Below are positions 1 to 8,062 of a stretch of DNA of 47,714 nucleotides, piece after piece (position 1 is the first letter of the stretch; each line of letters starts with the position of its first letter). A program made the translations under genes and the position numbers. The notes beneath the pieces are model-generated. The model had not been told where the DNA came from. It did not search any database and saw nothing but the letters and a program-made list of their open reading frames with translations. The stretch comes from Bacillota bacterium (lineage in GTDB: Bacteria > Bacillota > Clostridia > Christensenellales > CAG-138): contig JAEWYV010000053.1 of assembly GCA_023458615.1 (NCBI GenBank), positions 1 to 47,714 on the forward strand. The letters are read 5' to 3'.

Positions 1-60
1 AACAGCCGGACTGAGAAGTACCCTTGGAACCTGTTGGGTCATGCCATCGAAGGAAAGTGA
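1..60 (+). promoter_or_regulatory. TPP riboswitch (THI element), 3' part
   Basis: The start of the window holds the conserved 3' half of a thiamine pyrophosphate aptamer: CTGAGA, then ACCC, GAACCTG, GTCATGCC and a purine-rich AAGGAAAG end, in the usual order. The 5' strand of stem P1 lies outside the window. It sits directly upstream of thiT and is followed by a hairpin with a T tract, so TPP binding probably ends transcription before the transporter gene when thiamine is plentiful. Confidence 0.88.
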
Positions 61-85
61 TACATATCGCAGCTTCTTTTTGATG

Positions 86-111
86 GTCGTCTCACTGGCG
101 ACTATTTTTTT
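86..111 (+). terminator. Riboswitch expression-platform terminator
   Basis: GTCGT pairs with GCGAC around a 7-nt loop and is followed by TATTTTTTT. The hairpin lies between the TPP aptamer and the thiT ribosome binding site, where a riboswitch-controlled intrinsic terminator is expected. The stem is short (5 bp with one G-U pair), so the competing antiterminator pairing is inferred rather than seen. Confidence 0.6.
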
Positions 112-134
112 GTGGAAAAAGGAGAAAACAAAAC

Positions 135-818
135 ATGGAATTCAAACTGTTCAGTAAACTTGCCTCGCTCGAAGGAATCGAGCTGACTATGCTCCTCGGC
201 GCATTGGTGGTTCTCGGCCTGCTTATCTGGGCGGTTGCGGCCTATGCCAAGCGCGCAAAGACGCAGGCGGCGGCAGCTCCCGAGACGGCTACCTCCAAGC
301 CCAGCCGCACGCAGACGCTGGTCTACGGCGCGCTCTCCATCACGCTTGCGTTTGTGCTGAGTTACTTCAAGCTCTTTTCTCTTCCGCTCGGCGGAACGAT
401 TACGTTGCTCTCCATGCTACCCATCTTCGCCTATGCAGCCTATTTCGGCCCGCTCTATGGCTATACGGCGGCGTTTGCGTTCTCGCTTTTGCAGGTGGTG
501 CAGGGGGCATACATCGTACACCCCGTGCAGTTCATTTTGGATTACTTCGTGGCGTTTACGCTGCTCGGCACGGCGGCGTTCTTCCCGAAAAATCTGCCTG
601 TCGGCGCCGCTATCGCGGGATTTCTGCGTATGATTGCGAGCACGGTTTCCGGTGCGATCTTCTTTCAGGATGTGGGTATGGAGTATGGCTTTGCCAATCC
701 GTGGGTCTATTCATTCATCTATAACTTCCTCACAATCGGCGTGGATACAATTCTCTGTGTCGTCGTCGCCGCCCTGCCGCCGGTGCAGCGGCTTTTTAAG
801 AGAGTGTTTATCAAGTAG
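135..818 (+). CDS. thiT: Energy-coupled thiamine transporter ThiT
   Basis: This is the substrate-binding S component of an ECF-type vitamin importer. It captures thiamine at the membrane and works with a shared EcfA/A'/T module that is not in this window. From about residue 60 the 227-aa protein is almost entirely hydrophobic helices, with glycine and aromatic patterns of the ThiT/YuaJ family (FGPLYGY, VHPVQFILDYFVAF). Residues 16-37 form an extra N-terminal membrane helix followed by a basic and Ala/Thr-rich linker, which makes it longer than the roughly 190-aa family norm. The start follows AAGGAG. The upstream TPP riboswitch supports thiamine as substrate. A strong terminator follows, so it is monocistronic. 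Confidence 0.9.
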   Translation: MEFKLFSKLASLEGIELTMLLGALVVLGLLIWAVAAYAKRAKTQAAAAPETATSKPSRTQTLVYGALSITLAFVLSYFKLFSLPLGGTITLLSMLPIFAYAAYFGPLYGYTAAFAFSLLQVVQGAYIVHPVQFILDYFVAFTLLGTAAFFPKNLPVGAAIAGFLRMIASTVSGAIFFQDVGMEYGFANPWVYSFIYNFLTIGVDTILCVVVAALPPVQRLFKRVFIK

Positions 819-858
819 GAATGTGTTTCAAGAACGATTGATTTAAATTGTAGCAACA

Positions 859-892
859 AAGACCCCGCAGTCTATGCTGCGGGGTCTTGTTC
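859..892 (+). terminator. Intrinsic terminator of thiT
   Basis: AAGACCCCGCAG pairs perfectly with CTGCGGGGTCTT (12 bp) around a 6-nt loop, 40 nt after the thiT stop. The T tract after it is short and interrupted (TTGTTCT), but the GC-rich stem makes it a convincing terminator. Confidence 0.8.
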
Positions 893-1078
893 TGCAAAAA
901 GAGCTACAGAGTGGGTATCATACATCTTTGACAAATACGAAATATGCTATTTTAATCAAAAAGTGCGTATAATAGAGAAATACATCGGCTTACACGCAGG
1001 ATATGGCGACCGAAGCGCGGAACGACCGGATGGGGATGTTTCTGCACGGAGGTATCTTGGTAGATGAAGGGAACATAG

Positions 1079-2704
1079 ATGAGCACCGCAAAGAAACGAT
1101 TGCTGCTGGCAGATGCCGCCGTCATCCCAATGATCCCGCTTCTGTTTCTATTCAATCAAAATGCAAAATTTCTTCGCTTCTCGCAGGTGGCAATTGTTTG
1201 CCTCTGCCTTGGGGCTATATCCATCGGGCTTTTTTTGCTCTATCGTTTTATTTTTCAATCCAGCACGGTGTCGTTCATCGCGATTCTATTTCAAACCATC
1301 GCTTTATATGCCGTAAACGGGATTTATTCGTCACTCAAACCGGAATTAGCCTGGCTTATCTTTCTGCTGCCAATTCCGATCGGCTTTATTGTAGGTTATT
1401 TGTGTCGAAGGTGGTTCAAGCAAAAAGAGCAGGAGATGCTTCCCTTGCTGGCGAGTGTGTTTCTGGCGGTCATGCTGGCGCTGAATTTGCTTCCGCTGCT
1501 GAAGAACATGAACAGTGCCGATTCGGCAGGTGCTGTGAAATATAAGCAGAACTTTACGGTGAATGCCGCTGCCCCTGCACCCAATGTGTATTGGTTTCTT
1601 TGCGACGGTATGCTTGGTTTTGATGCGATGGAGCAATACTTCGGGGACAAGCAAGATGGATTGACGCAGGAATTACAAGAGCGCGGATTTGACATTGACC
1701 GCAGTGCAGCGTTTGAAGCGGGGCACTGGACGCGGATCGCCCTGCCCGCGCTCATGTGCCCGGATTATTATGACACGTATTTAGGCCAAATTCTGAAGGA
1801 TCACGAGAAGGCAAACGCATTGCGGGAGAAGACGGGAACCGGATTGGATAATGCGCGCGTCTATAATGAAACGATCAATGCATTTCAAGCAAGGGGATAT
1901 ACCACCGCGACAATCTCCATCGACGGGCCATACTTTTATCCGACTACAGATTACTTCTATTATATTGATGCGAGGTTTCGCTCGCCAAAGGACTATGTCT
2001 CCGTCCCGCAGCTTGTGCATAATCTCAAGAGTGGTGAGGCGACCTATGATGAATCCAGCCTATATGCCCATCAGCTGGGAGAGATATTTTTAGGCGGTAT
2101 TCCGGGAATCGCATACGACAAGCTCTTTCCCAACAGCGACATTGTAGAGGAGAAGCTTCAAACAGAGTTCTCAAGCGCCGGGGAGGTGCTGTTGAATAGT
2201 CCATCCGGCAAGATCAATACTGCGCTGGTGACCAGCCTGTATGATGCGATCCATTCGCCGGCGCTTGACGCGCCAAAGTTCGTTATTGTGCATAGTTTTC
2301 TCGCGCATTATCCGTTTGATCAGGATGAAAACGGCAACCCGCAAGCAAATTATTCCAGCATCCTGTCCTATCCAGGGCAGCATGCCTATGCGGGAAAGGT
2401 GCTGATTCATATGATCGATCTGATTCTGGAAGCCGATCCCGACGCCGTGATTGTCTTGCAGGCGGATCATGGGCTGCATATGTACACGGCGGAGCAGATT
2501 GAGCGTGTGCTGGGGGCCGGTTCGGCAACGAATATTTGGAACAGTGTGTTTTCCGCCATTCGTGTTCCGGCGCAATATCAAACCAGCGACGAACAATATG
2601 CGCTTGCCAACCCGTTGAACATCTCGCGCTATATCGTTAACCGCTTTGTCGGGGAGAATTATTCGTATTTGACCGATTTGGGGTTGGTGGAGGGAGCGGA
2701 TTGA
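1079..2704 (+). CDS. Membrane-anchored sulfatase/alkaline-phosphatase superfamily protein
   Basis: The 541-aa protein has four or five hydrophobic helices in residues 15-145, then a large extracytoplasmic domain. NVYWFLCDGM near residue 170 looks like the first metal-binding aspartate motif of the superfamily, and VIVLQADHG near residue 460 like the late DHG metal site. A threonine in GHWTRIALPAL could be the nucleophile. Overall shape (N-terminal membrane domain plus sulfatase fold) resembles LTA-synthase-like or phosphoethanolamine-transferase-like enzymes that modify cell-surface polymers, but the substrate cannot be read. The ATG at 1079 follows GATGAAGGGA. The gene stands alone, with a terminator about 100 nt after it. 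Confidence 0.75.
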   Translation: MSTAKKRLLLADAAVIPMIPLLFLFNQNAKFLRFSQVAIVCLCLGAISIGLFLLYRFIFQSSTVSFIAILFQTIALYAVNGIYSSLKPELAWLIFLLPIPIGFIVGYLCRRWFKQKEQEMLPLLASVFLAVMLALNLLPLLKNMNSADSAGAVKYKQNFTVNAAAPAPNVYWFLCDGMLGFDAMEQYFGDKQDGLTQELQERGFDIDRSAAFEAGHWTRIALPALMCPDYYDTYLGQILKDHEKANALREKTGTGLDNARVYNETINAFQARGYTTATISIDGPYFYPTTDYFYYIDARFRSPKDYVSVPQLVHNLKSGEATYDESSLYAHQLGEIFLGGIPGIAYDKLFPNSDIVEEKLQTEFSSAGEVLLNSPSGKINTALVTSLYDAIHSPALDAPKFVIVHSFLAHYPFDQDENGNPQANYSSILSYPGQHAYAGKVLIHMIDLILEADPDAVIVLQADHGLHMYTAEQIERVLGAGSATNIWNSVFSAIRVPAQYQTSDEQYALANPLNISRYIVNRFVGENYSYLTDLGLVEGAD

Positions 2705-2807
2705 GGGCTGACCGTGTGGGCTGAATCCATAGAATCCTGTAGGATTGCTCTTATACTGGATTTCTAATTACAAAAAGTTCTCATTCGTTTTTGGTTAATT
2801 GCAACCG

Positions 2808-2835
2808 AAAAAAGACTCCACCGGGTCTTTTTTTC
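2808..2835 (+). terminator. Intrinsic terminator
   Basis: AAAGACTC and GGGTCTTT form a short stem around CACC, followed by TTTTT. The A tract upstream means it could also work on the opposite strand. It lies between the sulfatase-like gene and the convergent lysE-family gene. Confidence 0.65.
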
Positions 2836-3100
2836 GTGGCAAAGAACGGTAATTTTAATAGAAATGCACCCCCTTGGGTTGAACTGAACTGAACCCCGAC
2901 GATTATACACAAATAAAGCCCCTATCGAAGGAATACTAAGAATTAGATGAACTGACGTCGTTTTTCAAGTGGCGTTAGTTTTGTTTTGAGCTGAATCCAC
3001 TCATGGTTGTAGGAAAATATAAAGTTACCCTTGAGCTTATTAAAAAGCAGGCATTTAGTGCATAAATGAACTGCATATCGGGCTTGCCAGGAATGGCATG
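2836..3100. other. Intergenic stretch without a recognised gene
   Basis: Between the terminator at 2808-2835 and the end of the leftward exporter gene I see no supported coding region. A 60-codon leftward frame overlaps the area, but it has no convincing ribosome binding site or recognisable content. Confidence 0.5.
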
Positions 3101-3682
3101 TTAGAAAAACAAGGATACGGCGCAATACACAAGCAACAACGCCATGATGATATTGACGGGTTTACGATACCGCTGAAATAGTTTTTCGAAAACCGCCCCG
3201 AATATCGCCCAGCAGAGGCACCCCGAAGTGCCGATAACGGTCAATAGTAGCGCATATAAAAGGATATCGGTCATACTATGGTAGTAAGGGAGTATATAGG
3301 AGGACATCGCCGTTATCCCATAGAGGATGATCTTCACGTTCACAAACTGCAACAGCATCCCGGAGAGAAACGAGTTGCCTTGCGTGATGCCTGCTTTGCC
3401 TTCATGCGGGCGGTCGCGTAGAACCGTCCATGCCAAATATAGGATGTAACCCGCGCCAAGAATGACCATATAGGGCTTAATTGCGGGAATCAGATCAAAC
3501 AACAGAGACGAAAAGATGGCGCAGGCGCTCATAACGACGACAAAGCCGGTAAAGATACCAAAGAAAAATGGGATGGATCGCTTGAACCCATCGCGGCTTG
3601 CGTTTGTCATGGAGAGTAGATTGTTTGGCCCTGGCGTATACGCTGTGAGAATGGTATACGATAAAAACGCGGGAAAATTCAT
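3101..3682 (-). CDS. LysE/RhtB-family amino acid exporter
   Basis: The 193-aa inner-membrane protein has about six hydrophobic helices and the LysE signature near its N-terminus: TPGPNNLLSMTNASRDG, a variant of the TPGPN family motif. Family members export lysine, arginine, homoserine, threonine or related compounds; the substrate here is unknown. The ATG at 3682 follows AGGAGG at good spacing. It is transcribed divergently from the LysR gene at 3832, the classic arrangement of lysE with its regulator lysG. Confidence 0.88.
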   Translation of the reverse strand: MNFPAFLSYTILTAYTPGPNNLLSMTNASRDGFKRSIPFFFGIFTGFVVVMSACAIFSSLLFDLIPAIKPYMVILGAGYILYLAWTVLRDRPHEGKAGITQGNSFLSGMLLQFVNVKIILYGITAMSSYILPYYHSMTDILLYALLLTVIGTSGCLCWAIFGAVFEKLFQRYRKPVNIIMALLLVYCAVSLFF

Positions 3683-3831
3683 GAAGCCTCCTGTTTATCA
3701 CGAACAATCGCAAAAGTGTGATTGCCAAGATTGTTTATGCATGCTATCATACCAGCAGCAAAAGATTCAAACAAGTTGAAATAATAGAATGAATAGTTCA
3801 ACAGAAATGAATTAATAGGAGAAATGCTGGG
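3683..3831. promoter_or_regulatory. Divergent control region of exporter and LysR genes
   Basis: The leftward strand has TTGTTT, a 17-nt spacer and TATGAT as a plausible sigma-A promoter for the exporter. GTTGAA and TTCAAC form an inverted repeat near 3774-3801, a possible LysR-type binding site. A ribosome binding site (AGGAGA) precedes the regulator start. The promoter and operator are inferred from pattern and location. Confidence 0.5.
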
Positions 3832-4716
3832 ATGGAACTAAAATACCTGAATACGTTCATGACGATCATCGAAGAAGGCAGTTTTGTGAAAGCCGCTGAG
3901 AAACTCGGGTATACGCAATCTACCATTACGTTCCAGATCGGACAGCTCGAACAGGAATTCTCCGTGCAATTATTTGAAAAGATCGGCCGGCGCATGGTGT
4001 TGACGAAAGCCGGAGAGCAAATCATGCCCTATATCACAGAGGTGCTGAACTCTGTTCGGAAGATGAAGTATTTTGAAAAGGATCTATCTTCCTGCGAGGG
4101 GGATTTGACGGTGGGCGTTGCGGAAACGCAGCTCTGCTTTTCGCTACCGGATAGACTAAAGAGATTTCATCAGGCAGCACCAAACGCGCGATTATTCCTC
4201 AAATCGATGAACTGCTATGATATCCGGGATGCGCTCATGAGCGGTTCACTGGATGTCGGCATCTTTTACAACGACGTCGGCGGATATGGTTCGAACCTGA
4301 TCGTACAGGAAATGGAAAGCAGCGAAATCGTGGTGGTCGCGTCGCCGGGCACGCAAAGACGCTTTCCAGATCTGATCACCCCTGATCAGAAGCTTTCTGC
4401 AACGTATTTGATCAATGAGCAGGACTGTATTTTCCGGCAGAAGTTTGAGCAATACCTCAACGAAAAGAGCATTACGCTAGATCACACCATCGAGCTTTGG
4501 AGCATACCAACGATCATCAATCTGGTAAAAAACGATGTTGGGATATCGTCTCTGCCCAGATTTACGGTGCAGGAAGAATTATCGCGCGGGGGACTGGTAG
4601 AGATCTCCACAGATATGAAAAATTCGCAGATAACGGCTGTATGCGCGTACCACAAGAACAAATGGGTGAGTCCATTGATGGAATTGTTTATCCAAATGTG
4701 TGTAGAACCGAGATAA
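3832..4716 (+). CDS. LysR-type transcriptional regulator
   Basis: The 294-aa protein has the standard LysR layout. An N-terminal winged helix-turn-helix covers residues 1-60, with GSFVKAAEKLGYTQSTIT as the recognition region and QLEQEFSVQLFEKIGRRM after it. A two-lobed substrate-binding domain follows from about residue 90, including LDVGIFYNDVG and NDVGISSLP, patterns usual in the family. It probably controls the divergent exporter gene in response to the exported metabolite. A terminator follows at 4739. Confidence 0.9.
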   Translation: MELKYLNTFMTIIEEGSFVKAAEKLGYTQSTITFQIGQLEQEFSVQLFEKIGRRMVLTKAGEQIMPYITEVLNSVRKMKYFEKDLSSCEGDLTVGVAETQLCFSLPDRLKRFHQAAPNARLFLKSMNCYDIRDALMSGSLDVGIFYNDVGGYGSNLIVQEMESSEIVVVASPGTQRRFPDLITPDQKLSATYLINEQDCIFRQKFEQYLNEKSITLDHTIELWSIPTIINLVKNDVGISSLPRFTVQEELSRGGLVEISTDMKNSQITAVCAYHKNKWVSPLMELFIQMCVEPR

Positions 4717-4738
4717 CTCAAAAAGGCGAATCGATTTC

Positions 4739-4762
4739 TAACGACCTACGGGTCGTTTTATT
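4739..4762 (+). terminator. Terminator after the LysR gene
   Basis: AACGACC and GGTCGTT form a 7-bp stem with a 4-nt loop followed by TTATTA, 23 nt after the regulator stop. Confidence 0.7.
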
Positions 4763-4790
4763 ATGCCCATTTTCCTAAGGGGGTGATTCA

Positions 4791-5363
4791 TTGGCATCCG
4801 ACTTCGGACTAAAGATTGGGATCGAGGGCGAAAAAGAGTTCAAGAAAGCCCTCTCGGAGATCAAAGAGTCTGCCGTTCAAGCTGATGACGCTGGTGGGCG
4901 GTTCGACAAGCTGGGTTTGGTTGTAAAGGGCATCGGTGTCGCGCTCGGCGCGGCCATGGCGGCGATCGGTACGGCTACGATTGTGGCGGGCAAAGCGCTC
5001 GTCGATATGACGTTCAACACTGCGGCATATGCGGATGAAATGCTGACGCAGAGTTCCATCACCGGCATGAGCGTGGAACGGTTGCAAGCGTATTCGTATG
5101 CCGCCGATCTCGTGGATGTGTCTTTGGAAACCCTCACCGGCTCTATGGCGAAGAACGTGAAATCCATGTCCAACGACGCCGGTGGGAGTGCGAAGTTTGC
5201 CGAGGCATACGACAGCTTCGGAGTGTCAGTGACGAATGCGTATGCTGGAAGTCTTGATGGAATGACAAGCTATAACCGCCAAGGCTCAGACCGAGCGCTG
5301 CGGTGCGAATTCGATCACCATCCAGATGCTTTAGCTATGATAAGGAATGCAAACAACACTTGA
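4791..5363 (+). pseudogene. Truncated phage tail tape-measure gene (older prophage remnant)
   Basis: A TTG start after AAGGGGGTGA opens a frame whose first ~155 residues match the N-terminal region of the tape-measure protein encoded at 19488-21758. Both have an xxGxKEFxxALxxIK start, an alanine/glycine-rich hydrophobic segment (GVALGAAMAAIG), then ADEMLTQS(S) with a YAADLVD-type stretch. It lacks most of the coiled coil found between these parts in the intact protein. The match stops near 5260 and the frame runs on into unrelated residues. It lies outside the 47-bp att repeats, so it comes from a different, mostly lost phage. No other tail genes surround it. Confidence 0.75.
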
Positions 5364-5589
5364 AACATTCATAGCGTTTTGCATCGGTCTGATACTTCCG
5401 ACGACGACGAGCTACGACCTCGTCGGTAAGTCCAGGTTCTCCTTTATTGTAAACGAGAAGCACGTGGCTTACCGCTTTTCACGGGTCGGTTACTACAACC
5501 ACACGATTCCTGAGTGCAATGAACTCATGATTAGGCTGGGTGTTGTTCCGATAAGGGGTTCCAGACTACTCTTCAACGATACCCTATAA
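5347..5589 (+). CDS. Short orphan ORF, possibly a decayed fragment
   Basis: An 80-codon frame starts inside the end of the tape-measure remnant. It encodes a slightly hydrophobic N-terminus and a basic, aromatic-rich middle (FSRVGYYNHTI). I do not recognise it and see no good ribosome binding site. It may be the end of another decayed mobile-element gene, or not a gene at all. Confidence 0.2.
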   Translation: MQTTLETFIAFCIGLILPTTTSYDLVGKSRFSFIVNEKHVAYRFSRVGYYNHTIPECNELMIRLGVVPIRGSRLLFNDTL

Positions 5590-5741
5590 ATCCAACGATT
5601 GCCCATTACTTCAACGATAGCTTTGAGTAGGCATCACAAAAAGCACTCGAAATTATAACCTACAGCCCCGAAGAATCTCCGTTACGGTAAGCTTTATACC
5701 GCAAACAGCAAAAAAGCGCCCGATTTATAGGATTTTTTGGC

Positions 5742-5786
5742 AAAGAAAAAGAACGATAACTTTCTATCAAAATTACCGTTCTTTTT
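5742..5786 (-). terminator. Original terminator of the tRNA-Met gene, displaced by the prophage
   Basis: Read leftward, AAAAAAGAACGGTAA pairs with TTATCGTTCTTTTT and ends in a T tract. It lies immediately beyond the left copy of the tRNA 3' end. Before integration this hairpin would have directly followed the intact tRNA gene. It now sits about 41 kb away. Confidence 0.7.
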
Positions 5787-5833
5787 TGGTAGCGGCGATC
5801 TGATTCGAACAGATGACACTCCGGGTATGAACC
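5787..5833. repeat. Left attachment repeat (attL core)
   Basis: This 47-bp segment is identical to 46678-46724. Read on the minus strand it covers the tRNA-Met sequence from the anticodon loop through the T arm and acceptor strand to CCA. It lacks the tRNA 5' half, so it is not a functional tRNA. It marks the left junction of the element. Confidence 0.92.
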
Positions 5834-6202
5834 ATACACGGTTTGCCGAAAACAATGCTCGGAGAACCGCGGAAAACGCACTAATTATGCGGGATTCTCG
5901 GGGTAGATAGGGTTTACTTGGCAGGTGGATTTCTGCGAAGTGGCAAGAAATTGGCAAGAAAAATTTTGAATGATCCTAAAGACCTAATTATATATTGGGA
6001 AAGAAAAATAAGGGGGAAACGAAAATATTAATCCCCGCACGAAAAGATATACTCTATTGTATGGACGGATATGATTGAAATATATTAATGAATACAACAA
6101 TATAGAAATGCTTTTCTTCAGAAGGATTTTCTGATCACTTGAGAAGAAGCATTATTGAAAGGTCAGATCGACAGTTATAAATCACGAATTGAAATAGCAG
6201 AA
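5834..6202. other. attL-proximal non-coding region
   Basis: No supported gene lies here. It holds the arm-type repeats near 5942-5961 and is otherwise AT-rich, with short direct and inverted repeats. It is probably the left attP arm plus the downstream region of the leftward defence operon. Confidence 0.5.
5942..5961. repeat. Candidate integrase arm-type sites, left end
   Basis: GGCAAGAAA occurs twice in direct orientation, 11 bp apart start to start (5942 and 5953). The same 19-bp block recurs at 46581-46599 near the other end, with a third copy beside it. Short direct repeats flanking the core on both sides are typical arm-binding sites for tyrosine integrases with an N-terminal arm-binding domain, which this prophage encodes. 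Confidence 0.6.
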
Positions 6203-6418
6203 CTAGATTACTTGCCGTTCTTCTAATGCTAAGTTAATACCTGAATCTGTTAAATTGTTATTTGATCTTTGCTTGAAATCTAAAACGGCTTGAATAACGG
6301 ATAAATTAGAGCTGTTTAAACAAAAAGTATGCAATTCCCATTCTGATAACTCCGCTAATCCCATAATGAGTTCTCTGTAGCGATCCTTCGATGATTGTGA
6401 TATTCTTGCCTCTTGCAT
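6203..6418 (-). CDS. Small hypothetical protein, third gene of the leftward defence operon
   Basis: The frame starts 34 nt after the stop of the AvcD-like gene. I chose the ATG at 6418 because GGAG lies 9 nt upstream; longer starts lie inside the preceding gene or directly against the GGAG. The 71-aa product is acidic to neutral, probably helical (MQEARISQSSKDRYRELIMG at the start), with no membrane segment or known motif that I can see. Its tight position suggests cotranscription with the ATPase-methyltransferase and deaminase genes, perhaps as a regulator or antitoxin-like partner. That role is only a guess from position. Confidence 0.55.
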   Translation of the reverse strand: MQEARISQSSKDRYRELIMGLAELSEWELHTFCLNSSNLSVIQAVLDFKQRSNNNLTDSGINLALEERQVI

Positions 6419-6452
6419 ATTCTTCATCTCCACATTTCTTATATTTAATATA

Positions 6453-8039
6453 TTAAGCGGTATGGTTGATTTCCTTAACATTACTCATAAAAAAAGCAGC
6501 ATCCACGCTCTCTTGTTTGAGATACAAGAATGTGGCAACTTCACACCGTAGTCGAGCTTTGCTCCTAACAAAAGGTATAATATAATCATTGCTTTTTCTA
6601 ATTATATCACGACCGGTACTAAGTTTCATTGAAAACAAATCGTAAAATCTTCTAGGACCTACTCCTGCGAATTGCTCAAATACTACCTTTAAATCATGTT
6701 CTTCATCCTCATCTTCGCCAATTGAAACTGCGTCTTTATGTAAATTGGCAGCTTTGCTTTTAAGGTAAGGTTCGATAAATACCAACCGTTTTATGCCAGC
6801 AAAAATTGCGTGACGTGCACAGTTATGGCATGGAAATGTTGTGCAATAAAGTGTTGAATCTTTCAATGACACACCTATGCGACCACAAGTCAACATGGCA
6901 GCCATCTCAGCATGAACAGCTCGACTGAACTCAGTTAAATCTTTTAGTGGTGATTGCAATAGTTGCTGTTTTAAAATATTCTTATATTCCTCCAAAGTCA
7001 TTCCTTTGTAAACATTAGAATCAAAACTGCCATAGTCGAAACTATTAACGATTTCATTAATGATAGTATCGATTTCGTGTTTGTTTGGGTCAAATCCTAA
7101 CGTATAATCACGGCTATCAGGTTTGTCATATCCTTTACGATTATCACAATATTCGACAAGATCTGTTCCTGGCCAATATTGGCCGCCTCCTGGGGCTGGT
7201 ACATCATTTGCTCCTGTCGATATGATATCACAACCATTTGCAATCACGGCGCCAACTTGGCGAGATAAATCAGCAGACCGTAATGACGAAGAATAAGCCA
7301 TAAACATTGCATACTCATCAAAAGTTGGGGTGATATAGGGGTTGCCAAAAAGCAAGTCAAGGATACGGGTTAGTTGCTTACTAATTATCGGTTGCTTATC
7401 TTTTTTTAAAATTTCCCGAGTTATATTTTTATATTTCTTTTTTTTATCTTTCCATCCTTTAAACGATAGATGAAAATCTGCGAGCTGAAAAACCCTCTTT
7501 GTATGTTGCCCATAATCTAAGCTTTCTTCTGCATCACGTTCAATCAGTCTCTCAGTCTCTTCACAATTTATGATTTTGACTTTCTCCAAATAATCCTTTC
7601 GATCATCGTCCGATTCATTGATAGCAAACAAGTAAAAGGTTGAAGTGTAGATTTCTTTAAGCTTATTAACCTCATCTTCGTGCTTTAGGGAGTCAATAAT
7701 ATATGCTACGCCTTTACTAGCATCCATTTTGCAACGGTTACTAATAACCTGTTCGGCCACACCTTGTGCCAAAATCGCGGTGCTGTATTTTCTACGCAAC
7801 TCATTCCCTGCATTCATGAGCTGCCGAGTACTAAGGTATTTATCAGCACTGAGTGGTTCAGTAAGAGTAGGTTCTAATAAATCCTTTGAAATCTTAATTA
7901 CACAAGTCTCGTAATTGAATTCTTTTAATTGATTTGACAACTCATCGATGATAATCGAATTGTCAGTCCCTACGGCACAAGCTAAAGCGATAACAATTTC
8001 TGAGAAAGCAAGATTTTTGTTTGAAATACTGTTAAGCAT
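6453..8039 (-). CDS. AvcD-like anti-phage dCTP deaminase (P-loop domain plus CDA domain)
   Basis: The 528-aa protein has the two-part build of the AvcD family. An N-terminal nucleotide-kinase-like P-loop domain includes a degenerate Walker A stretch near residues 16-30 (ALACAVGTDNS). A C-terminal cytidine/dCMP-deaminase domain follows from about residue 240 (LSRQVGAVIA), with zinc and catalytic residues H376-A-E378 and P403-C404-x-x-C407. Known AvcD proteins deaminate dCTP and dCMP during infection, starving the phage of dCTP. The start follows GAGGTG. It lies 23 nt after the ATPase-methyltransferase gene, so there is little room for the AvcI antitoxin RNA that precedes avcD in Vibrio. Confidence 0.85.
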   Translation of the reverse strand: MLNSISNKNLAFSEIVIALACAVGTDNSIIIDELSNQLKEFNYETCVIKISKDLLEPTLTEPLSADKYLSTRQLMNAGNELRRKYSTAILAQGVAEQVISNRCKMDASKGVAYIIDSLKHEDEVNKLKEIYTSTFYLFAINESDDDRKDYLEKVKIINCEETERLIERDAEESLDYGQHTKRVFQLADFHLSFKGWKDKKKKYKNITREILKKDKQPIISKQLTRILDLLFGNPYITPTFDEYAMFMAYSSSLRSADLSRQVGAVIANGCDIISTGANDVPAPGGGQYWPGTDLVEYCDNRKGYDKPDSRDYTLGFDPNKHEIDTIINEIVNSFDYGSFDSNVYKGMTLEEYKNILKQQLLQSPLKDLTEFSRAVHAEMAAMLTCGRIGVSLKDSTLYCTTFPCHNCARHAIFAGIKRLVFIEPYLKSKAANLHKDAVSIGEDEDEEHDLKVVFEQFAGVGPRRFYDLFSMKLSTGRDIIRKSNDYIIPFVRSKARLRCEVATFLYLKQESVDAAFFMSNVKEINHTA

Positions 8040-8062
8040 CTAATTCACCTCATACCGTATAA

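Noticed and set aside
5787..5833. Second tRNA gene
   Set aside because: Only the 3' half is present; the sequence beyond the anticodon loop does not form a D arm or acceptor strand.
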